Shown: positions 1-5,396 of the stretch, piece by piece
Position numbering within the stretch: the first letter of the stretch is position 1
How the letters are laid out: the number at the start of each line of letters is the position of its first letter
Assembly: GCA_001781025.1 (NCBI GenBank)
Contig: MFJZ01000017.1
Coordinates: 1 to 6,658 of the forward strand
DNA length: 6,658 nucleotides
Reading direction: 5' to 3'
DNA from: Candidatus Gottesmanbacteria bacterium RIFCSPLOWO2_01_FULL_49_10
Lineage (GTDB): Bacteria > Patescibacteriota > Microgenomatia > UBA10105 > UBA927
Position numbers and translations under genes: made by a program
Notes under the pieces: generated by a model
What the model was told of the DNA's origin: nothing
What the model saw: the letters and a program-made list of their open reading frames with translations, nothing else
The model's database searches: none

Positions 1-1
1 A

Positions 2-859
2 CAGCATCGCGTGGATTTCGTCCGGTTTGCCGTAGGGGTCTTGACGAACGTGACGCACGAGCACCTCGATTGGCATAAAACATTTGACGCATACATGAAG
101 GCCAAGCTCTCGCTTCTTTCCCGTGCACGGGTTGCGGTCCTAAATCGCGATGAGGCCGAGGTGTACAATAAAGCAGGAGGTCTTTTTCGGAAAAAACGCG
201 TCATTACCTACGGCATCCGTCGCGACGCGCACGTGAGCCCCAAGACTCACCCGTTTAAGACAACGCTCGTTGGAACGTTTAATCGGTATAATTGTCTTGC
301 GGCCATTGCGGCAACGGAGGCGCTCGGTGTGCCATTTCGGAGTGCCCAAAAGGCTATTTCGGTGTTTCGGGGCGTAAAAGGCAGGATGGAGGTAGTGGTT
401 GAGAAACCGTTCCGAGTGATTGTAGACTTTGCCCACACACCGAACGCCATCGAGCAAGCACTGAAAACCGTCCGCCTTGCGAGTAAAAAGCGCCTCATCC
501 ATGTGTTTGGTAGCGCGGCACTCCGAGACCGGACTAAACGGCCGTTTATGGGAAAAGCATCAGCACGATATGCGGACCTCATTGTCCTTACAGAGGAGGA
601 TTACCGTACGGAAGATGTCAATACGATTATCGAGGAGATTGCCTCGGGTATACCGGCTGGTACACACGTGATGCGGCTGGCGGATCGGGATGAGGCGATC
701 GCGTACGCCTTGTCCCAAGCCAAACCGGGGGACACCGTGATTGTGACCGGCAAAGGGCACGAGAAAAGCTTGGCGCGGGGCAAAGTGGAATATCCATGGA
801 GTGACCAGGAAGCAGTAAAAAAACACATGAAAAGGCTCGGATATGCTGCAGAATCCTAG
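2..859 (+). CDS. murE: UDP-N-acetylmuramyl-tripeptide synthetase MurE, C-terminal part (5' partial)
   Basis: This cytoplasmic Mur ligase adds the third stem-peptide residue to UDP-MurNAc-L-Ala-D-Glu using ATP. The frame is open from base 2, so the start lies upstream. The 285 visible residues cover the end of the central ATPase domain and the whole C-terminal ligase domain; the P-loop is outside the window. Visible family motifs are QHRVD then TNVTHEHLDWH near the start, the lysine of YMKAK (codon 104-106) at the place of the carbamylated lysine, GTFNRYN (about 272), VDFAHTP (about 424), FGSAALRDRTKRP (about 506) and GKGHE (749-763). The usual DNPR substrate motif reads EDYR (596-607), with the Arg kept, so whether the third residue is meso-DAP, lysine or something else cannot be decided from sequence. 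It ends in TAG, overlapping pgeF by 17 bases. Its identity as MurE rather than MurD or MurF is supported by GKGHE and the FNxYN region. Confidence 0.93.
   Translation, partial: QHRVDFVRFAVGVLTNVTHEHLDWHKTFDAYMKAKLSLLSRARVAVLNRDEAEVYNKAGGLFRKKRVITYGIRRDAHVSPKTHPFKTTLVGTFNRYNCLAAIAATEALGVPFRSAQKAISVFRGVKGRMEVVVEKPFRVIVDFAHTPNAIEQALKTVRLASKKRLIHVFGSAALRDRTKRPFMGKASARYADLIVLTEEDYRTEDVNTIIEEIASGIPAGTHVMRLADRDEAIAYALSQAKPGDTVIVTGKGHEKSLARGKVEYPWSDQEAVKKHMKRLGYAAES
829..835 (+). promoter_or_regulatory. Weak ribosome binding site for pgeF inside murE
   Basis: The sequence GAAAAGG ends 7 bases before the ATG at 843. It is a modest Shine-Dalgarno match lying within the last codons of murE. It supports ATG 843 as the pgeF start, with coupling to murE translation also likely. 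Confidence 0.45.
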
Positions 860-1559
860 TGGAATTGGTTTTCAATCGACGTTGTTGTCTCAGCTGGGTG
901 GGGTCATTCATGGATTTTCAAATCGATCCGCGGGAGACATGAAATATAGCAGTGAAAATAGAGATTTATTTGCACACAAATTGGGTTTTAAAACCTCTCC
1001 CGTACTTGCCCAGCAAGTGCATGACAATCTGATTCGAACAGTTGATAGTCAAACGATGGGTATCGTACCTGGAGTCGACGGACTCGTGAGTCGTGACGTC
1101 ACTGTGGCTGTTGTAGTAGCCGATTGCGTCCCGGTGTTATTGGTTGATCCCATCGGTAAGGTTATCGCCGCGGTTCATGCCGGTTGGAAAGGGACGGTGG
1201 GTAGCGTCGTCGGAAATGCAGTAGGCGAGATGGTGAGGATGGGTGGAGATGTGCGGCGTATTTATGCTGCTATTGGAGCGCACATCGGCGGGTGCTGCTA
1301 CGATGTGCCAGTGGAACGAGTTGACGTTTTCGTTAACCGATTTGGGCATGATGAGAAGATGGCGTTTCAGTCTGACGGAAAATGGCACTTGGATATTGGC
1401 TGGTTAAACTATCGGCAACTTATCGAAGCTGGTGTACTACAGGACAACATTGACGCGCCGCCCACGTGTACGTCTTGCCAGAATGACGAGTTTTTTTCAT
1501 ACCGCAAGGATACCAAAGAGACGTATGGGGAGATGATGGCAGTCATTGGCTTTAAGTGA
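843..1559 (+). CDS. pgeF: Peptidoglycan editing factor PgeF (YfiH/YlmD, multicopper polyphenol oxidase/laccase-domain family)
   Basis: This 238-residue protein has the normal length for the YfiH/DUF152 family. The three metal-binding residues of the family are present: His60 in QQVH, Cys95 in ADCVPVLLVDP and His112 in AAVHAGWKGT. Other family signatures are GVDGLV (77-82), GAHIGGCCYDV (145-155) and a C-terminal TCTSCQNDEFFSYRKD stretch. No signal peptide or membrane segment is seen, so it is cytoplasmic. Relatives are reported as zinc purine-nucleoside phosphorylase/deaminases, older work calls them polyphenol oxidases, and the E. coli member limits L-serine entry into peptidoglycan at the MurC step. 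Placement immediately before murC, with a GTGA overlap, favours the editing role here, although that is inference. The ATG at 843 overlaps murE by 17 bases and follows a weak AAGG. Family assignment is firm; the physiological substrate is not. Confidence 0.93.
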   Translation: MLQNPSGIGFQSTLLSQLGGVIHGFSNRSAGDMKYSSENRDLFAHKLGFKTSPVLAQQVHDNLIRTVDSQTMGIVPGVDGLVSRDVTVAVVVADCVPVLLVDPIGKVIAAVHAGWKGTVGSVVGNAVGEMVRMGGDVRRIYAAIGAHIGGCCYDVPVERVDVFVNRFGHDEKMAFQSDGKWHLDIGWLNYRQLIEAGVLQDNIDAPPTCTSCQNDEFFSYRKDTKETYGEMMAVIGFK

Positions 1560-1564
1560 ATATG
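1556..1564 (+). other. pgeF/murC coupling junction with two possible starts
   Basis: The stop TGA of pgeF (1557-1559) overlaps a GTG codon (1556-1558), and an in-frame ATG follows at 1562. No Shine-Dalgarno sequence lies at a usable distance; the nearest purine-rich run, GGGGAG at 1527-1532, is too far upstream. Initiation therefore probably depends on ribosomes that finish pgeF. The two starts differ by two residues (MNMN against MN), so the protein is essentially the same either way. Confidence 0.6.
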
Positions 1565-2992
1565 AATCAATTGAACCAATCGAAGCGGATTTACTTCGTC
1601 GGTATCAAAGGTGTTGCCATGGCGGCTCTTGCAGTATGGGCAAAGGAATTGGGGAAGGTGGTAGCAGGCAGCGATGTGGCGGAAGAGTTCCCGACGGATG
1701 AAGAGCTCAAGAAGACAAAAATTGATGTTCACGAAGCATTTGACGAAACACATCTTGTTGCATTCAAGCCGGATCTCGTCATTTATACCGGTGCCCACGG
1801 AGGTAGGGATAATCCACAAGTGGTGTATGCAAAAGAACACTCTATCACCTCGTTTCCACATGGTCAGGCTTTGGGATTAGCCATGGCGGGCAAGCGTCGA
1901 ATTTCCGTTGCCGGTAGCCACGGAAAGACGACGACGTCTGCCATGATCGCGACGATCCTTGCCGAAGCGGGTCTCGATCCCTCCTGGGCCATCGGCTGCG
2001 GTTCTATACGTGGATTAGGAGCTGCGGGACATGCCGGTCGGGGGGACTGGTTTATTGCAGAAGCTGATGAGTATGTCACAGATCCGGGTCATGACCCGAC
2101 ACCGCGATTCCTCTGGCAGAAACCGGAAGTACTTGTGGTCACCAACATAGATTTTGATCACCCCGATGCGTATCGGGATCTTGCGGCTGTTCAACAGGCA
2201 TTCGTCAGATTTCAACAGAATCAAGGAGGACAAAAATTGACCGTCATTAATGCAGATGATCCGGCAAGTTCCGTGCTGTCGCACGAAAGCAATGTCGTGA
2301 CCTTTGGCCATTCAAGAGAAGCTTTGTATCGCGTACGTGACATCCGATTTACGCCGGGTAAAACGCGTGTTATGGTTTATAAGAACCAAACACGACTTGG
2401 AGAACTTAAACTTAACGTAGCAGGAGTTCACAATGCGCTCAATGCCGTAGCGGCTGTTGCAGTAGCGGGCGAGATCGGCATTTCCTGGGAGGTAATCAAA
2501 CGAGGACTTGAGCGGTTTGGCGGCACGAAACGAAGGCTTGAGAAACTTGGAGAGATTCGTGGGGCACTGATTTATGATGACTATGCCCATCATCCCAAAG
2601 AAATCGATGCGACGATAGCAGCAGTCCGCGCTTGGTATCGGAATAATCGGCTCGTCGTCATTTTTCAGCCACACACCTATTCGCGTACCAAGGCACTCCT
2701 TTCAGATTTCAGTCACGCGCTTGCGAAGGCTGATATTGCCTTGATAACGGATATCTATGCCTCTGCCCGAGAAACTCAAACGGACGGAGGACTTGTACAG
2801 CAACTTGTCGATGGGGTTAAAGACTGTATGCCCACCGCCGTTTATGCGCCAACGGTAAAAGAAGTTTCTGAAGAGCTACAACGAAAGCTCAAGACAGGGG
2901 ACGTGGTAGTATTTATGGGCGCCGGGGATATATATCAATGGGGGAGAAAGATAATGAACCAATCCGACAAATACTACAAATCCAACAAATGA
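1556..2992 (+). CDS. murC: UDP-N-acetylmuramate--L-alanine ligase MurC
   Basis: MurC joins L-alanine to UDP-MurNAc with ATP, the first amino-acid step of the stem peptide, in the cytoplasm. The 478 residues match the family length. In order there is an N-terminal UDP-binding Rossmann segment (FVGIKGVAM, 14-22), the P-loop AGSHGKTTT (119-127), the acidic EADE (169-172), TNIDFDH (196-202) and the C-terminal signatures DDYAHHPKE (341-349) and QPHTYSRT (371-378), followed by DIYASARE and a terminal MGAGDIYQWG. The AHHPKE and PHTYSRT motifs favour MurC over the recycling ligase Mpl, although neither assay nor search was possible. A stretch of about eight extra residues follows EADE compared with the usual pattern. 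The start is GTG 1556 (overlapping the pgeF stop) or ATG 1562. It ends with an ATGA overlap into murB. Confidence 0.95.
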   Translation: MNMNQLNQSKRIYFVGIKGVAMAALAVWAKELGKVVAGSDVAEEFPTDEELKKTKIDVHEAFDETHLVAFKPDLVIYTGAHGGRDNPQVVYAKEHSITSFPHGQALGLAMAGKRRISVAGSHGKTTTSAMIATILAEAGLDPSWAIGCGSIRGLGAAGHAGRGDWFIAEADEYVTDPGHDPTPRFLWQKPEVLVVTNIDFDHPDAYRDLAAVQQAFVRFQQNQGGQKLTVINADDPASSVLSHESNVVTFGHSREALYRVRDIRFTPGKTRVMVYKNQTRLGELKLNVAGVHNALNAVAAVAVAGEIGISWEVIKRGLERFGGTKRRLEKLGEIRGALIYDDYAHHPKEIDATIAAVRAWYRNNRLVVIFQPHTYSRTKALLSDFSHALAKADIALITDIYASARETQTDGGLVQQLVDGVKDCMPTAVYAPTVKEVSEELQRKLKTGDVVVFMGAGDIYQWGRKIMNQSDKYYKSNK

Positions 2993-2997
2993 ATATG
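2989..2997 (+). other. murC/murB coupling junction with two possible starts
   Basis: The ATG at 2989 overlaps the murC stop TGA at 2990-2992, and a second in-frame ATG lies at 2995. The preceding 30 bases are A/C-rich with three ACAAAT copies and no Shine-Dalgarno match, so reinitiation after murC is the likely mechanism. An in-frame ATG further upstream at 2938 exists but falls inside conserved murC C-terminal coding sequence. Confidence 0.6.
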
Positions 2998-4050
2998 GAT
3001 GACAAGATAACCAAATTACAAACATTATTAGGGGAACGAGTGAAAAAAAACGTCCCACTTGCGCCGTTTACGACCTTTAAGATCGGCGGGCCGGCTGACC
3101 TCTACTATGAAGCGCGAACTATTGAGGAGTTTGTGGAGGTGGTGACGAAAGCGCGGGAGTTGGGGATTCCAGTCACTATCTTAGGCGGAGGATCAAATGT
3201 CCTTATCGGAGACAAGGGAATCCGAGGATTAGTGGTCAAAAACAATACGGGTGCTATCACGATCCGCGGTATGAAGGGGAAGTATCAGTCGGGAGGATCG
3301 GTAGGGTCTGTGTACGTCGAGGTGGATAGCGGTGTGGTATTTAACAAATTTGTGAGGTTTACCGTGGAAGAAGGCCTCAAGGGTTTAGAAATGCATCTTG
3401 GATTACCGGGCTCAGTAGGAGGGGCGATTTTCATGAACTCAAAGTGGACCAAGGCCGCATCGAAGGATGCGACACAAGGGATCGTAACCGAAAATAACCG
3501 AAGACGTTATCTTGGGACGCTCCCTATGCCGGCAAGTTATGTGGGGGACGCAGTGTATCAAGCGACAATCCTAACCCCCGAAAACGTGGTTACGGCGGTA
3601 GATCGGTCCTACTTTCGTTTTGCCTACGATACGAGCGTCATCCAAAAAACAGGAGACATCGTACTTCGGGTGGTGTTTGTGCTGACCCCTGGCGATAAAC
3701 AGGCATTATGGGAAGTAGCTAACGAAAGCGTCAGCTACCGGCGTGAGAGTCAGCCGCAGGGAGTCAAAAGCCCGGGATGTACGTTTCGTAATATCACGAA
3801 AGCCCAGGCTGTCGCTACCGCCACCCCCAACCATACGACCTCAGCGGGGTTTCTTGTCGACCACGTGGGTCTCAAGGGGAAGGCGGTCGGAGATGCACAA
3901 ATTTCTCCGGTTCATGCCAATTTCATCGTCAACAATGGCCATGCGAAAGCTATTGACGTGGTACAATTAATCGAACTGGCAAGAGGCAAAGTAAAGGAAC
4001 AATTCGGAGTAAATCTGGAGGAAGAAATAGTTCGGTTAGGAGAATTATAA
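2989..4050 (+). CDS. murB: UDP-N-acetylenolpyruvoylglucosamine reductase MurB (divergent)
   Basis: MurB is the FAD enzyme that uses NADPH to reduce UDP-GlcNAc-enolpyruvate to UDP-MurNAc. From the ATG at 2989 it has 353 residues. FAD-binding features are PLAPFTTFKIGGPAD (23-37), ILGGGSNVLIG (64-74) and GLPGSVGGAIFMNS (138-151). The C-terminal domain shows YRRESQPQG, SPGCTFRN (with Cys264), SAGFLVDHVGLKG, HANFIVNNG and LEEEIVRLGEL. The family's catalytic acid appears kept within EEE (344-346). The catalytic serine position is Cys264, and the YRxS arginine position appears to be Asp214 in FAYDTS. About 25 extra residues lie between Asn150 and Tyr213, replacing the usual NAGAYG region. The start at 2989 was chosen over 2938 because it gives the ATGA overlap and skips 17 residues with no MurB similarity. 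Family identity is strong; the details suggest a lineage-specific subtype. Confidence 0.93.
   Translation: MNMDDKITKLQTLLGERVKKNVPLAPFTTFKIGGPADLYYEARTIEEFVEVVTKARELGIPVTILGGGSNVLIGDKGIRGLVVKNNTGAITIRGMKGKYQSGGSVGSVYVEVDSGVVFNKFVRFTVEEGLKGLEMHLGLPGSVGGAIFMNSKWTKAASKDATQGIVTENNRRRYLGTLPMPASYVGDAVYQATILTPENVVTAVDRSYFRFAYDTSVIQKTGDIVLRVVFVLTPGDKQALWEVANESVSYRRESQPQGVKSPGCTFRNITKAQAVATATPNHTTSAGFLVDHVGLKGKAVGDAQISPVHANFIVNNGHAKAIDVVQLIELARGKVKEQFGVNLEEEIVRLGEL
4038..4043 (+). promoter_or_regulatory. Ribosome binding site for murA
   Basis: AGGAGA lies in the last codons of murB, nine bases before ATG 4053. It fixes the murA start and shows that murA has its own initiation signal, unlike murC and murB. 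Confidence 0.8.
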
Positions 4051-4052
4051 GC

Positions 4053-5396
4053 ATGGACAAATTTGTTATCAACGGCGGAAAACCACTCAGGGGTGAAGTG
4101 ACTCTCGGCGGAGCAAAAAATGTCGCGCTGAAGCTTTTCGTCGCATGCATTCTCTCCGACGAGCCGTTTGTGATCCGAAATGTCCCAGCTATTCGTGATG
4201 GGGAGATTATGCTTGATGTCCTAAAAAGTCTGGGGATTATGGTAAAAAATGACCGCTTCTCTCACGCGGTAGAAATTCAGAACGGTCATGCGAACCAGTT
4301 TCAAGTGCCACTTGACGCGGGAGCGCGTCTCCGTACGTCTTCCATGGTTATCGGTCCGCTCCTTGCCCGCTATGGCCGCGCGATGATCCCAAATCCTGGT
4401 GGTTGTAGAATCGGTGCAAGACCCATAGACCGGCATATAGACGCACTTAAACAGATGGGAGCCTCCATACAGTACCATTCGCAAGACGGATATTTTTATG
4501 CAGAGGCACCAGGGGGACTGCGAGGCACCACGTATACGTTTCCGAAGAATTCTCATACTGGTACGGAGACCGTTATCCTTGCTGCTGTTCTTGCCAAAGG
4601 GACGACGGTCATAAAGAACGCGGCAGAAGAAGTAGAAGTAGATGAGCTCATTGGGCTCCTCACCCGTATGGGAGCAAATATCCGAAGAAGTGCGCCCCGA
4701 CAGATTACCATCCTGGGTGTCCCTGGGCTTCGTGGAGCAGACTATACGATAATGCCTGATCGCAATGAGGAAGTAACGTTTGCCGCGGCAGCGGCGTTGA
4801 CCGGCGGGGAGATCACCGTCATCGGATCACAAAGAGAGCACCTCACAGCATTTCTCAAAGTATTTTCTGCTGCCGGTGGGGGGTATGAAGCGATTGATAA
4901 GGCAAAAACCCGTTTCTTTCGACGAAGGGAACTCACGGCCGTAGACATCCTCACCCGACCGCATCCCGGATTTATGACCGATTGGCAAGCACCATGGGGA
5001 GTGCTTATGACGCAGGCCGCGGGAGTATCAACAATACACGAATCGGTATTTGAGAATAGATTTAGTTATGCGGATGAACTGAAAAAAATGGGCGCAAAAA
5101 TAGAGTACTTCAATCCGGAGGTGACCAATCCGGCCGCATACTACAACTTCAACTGGGAGGACCATAAGCCAGGAGATTATCATGCGATTCGGATAACGGG
5201 GCCAACAAAGCTTCACAATGCAGTGCTGACTATGACGGATCTACGAGCCGGGGCGACCCTTGTCCTTGCCGCATTAGCAGCGGATGGGCAGAGTGTCATC
5301 CATGGGGTCGAACAAATCGATCGTGGGTATGAACATATTGAAGATAGGCTTCACGCGCTTGGCGCAAATATTGAGAGAGTAAAGGAGGAAGTATGA
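4053..5396 (+). CDS. murA: UDP-N-acetylglucosamine 1-carboxyvinyltransferase MurA
   Basis: MurA transfers enolpyruvate from PEP to UDP-GlcNAc, the committed step of peptidoglycan synthesis, and belongs to the EPSP-synthase fold family. The 447 residues exceed the usual length of roughly 420. Active-site residues are all visible: Lys22 and Asn23 in LGGAKNVAL, Cys118 in PGGCRIGARPIDRHI, Asp310 in HPGFMTDWQAP and Arg398 in TDLRAGATLVLAAL. Cys118 is the residue attacked by fosfomycin, so the enzyme is predicted to be of the sensitive type. HESVFENRFSYADEL precedes an extra block of about 20-25 residues (352-377) rich in Asn, Tyr and Phe, which accounts for much of the added length. The start ATG 4053 has a good AGGAGA nine bases upstream. 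It sits 2 bases after murB and ends in an ATGA overlap with the next gene, whose product probably makes its substrate. Confidence 0.97.
   Translation: MDKFVINGGKPLRGEVTLGGAKNVALKLFVACILSDEPFVIRNVPAIRDGEIMLDVLKSLGIMVKNDRFSHAVEIQNGHANQFQVPLDAGARLRTSSMVIGPLLARYGRAMIPNPGGCRIGARPIDRHIDALKQMGASIQYHSQDGYFYAEAPGGLRGTTYTFPKNSHTGTETVILAAVLAKGTTVIKNAAEEVEVDELIGLLTRMGANIRRSAPRQITILGVPGLRGADYTIMPDRNEEVTFAAAAALTGGEITVIGSQREHLTAFLKVFSAAGGGYEAIDKAKTRFFRRRELTAVDILTRPHPGFMTDWQAPWGVLMTQAAGVSTIHESVFENRFSYADELKKMGAKIEYFNPEVTNPAAYYNFNWEDHKPGDYHAIRITGPTKLHNAVLTMTDLRAGATLVLAALAADGQSVIHGVEQIDRGYEHIEDRLHALGANIERVKEEV
5381..5388 (+). promoter_or_regulatory. Strong ribosome binding site for the glmU-like gene
   Basis: AAAGGAGG is a near-perfect Shine-Dalgarno sequence inside the last codons of murA, four bases before ATG 5393. 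Together with the ATGA overlap (5393-5396) it defines this start clearly. It is the best initiation signal in the window. Confidence 0.85.

Noticed and set aside
140..582. Antisense open frames of 111-120 residues over murE
   Set aside because: They lie wholly opposite conserved murE coding sequence, have no recognisable domain and no ribosome site; they are shadows.
843..1559. Laccase-type secreted oxidase role for the laccase-domain protein
   Set aside because: There is no signal peptide, the classical multicopper oxidase copper motifs are absent, and the operon context points to a cytoplasmic cell-wall precursor role.
1409..1861. Antisense 150-residue open frame spanning the pgeF/murC junction
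   Set aside because: It is Cys/His-rich in a way that reflects the reverse complement of conserved pgeF and murC codons, with no family motif or supporting context.
2938..2988. Upstream in-frame ATG for murB with a GGGGA nine bases before it
   Set aside because: The GGGGA belongs to the conserved murC MGAGDIYQWG coding sequence, the added 17 residues do not resemble MurB, and the ATG at 2989 gives the same ATGA overlap style seen elsewhere.
2966..2990. Short ACAAAT repeats before the murB start
   Set aside because: Three imperfect copies within the A/C-rich tail of murC are too short and degenerate to call a repeat element; they encode the poorly conserved murC C-terminus.
1556..2992. Mpl (murein tripeptide recycling ligase) instead of MurC
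   Set aside because: The DYAHHPKE and PHTYSRT signatures and placement before murB favour MurC, and no recycling genes are nearby.
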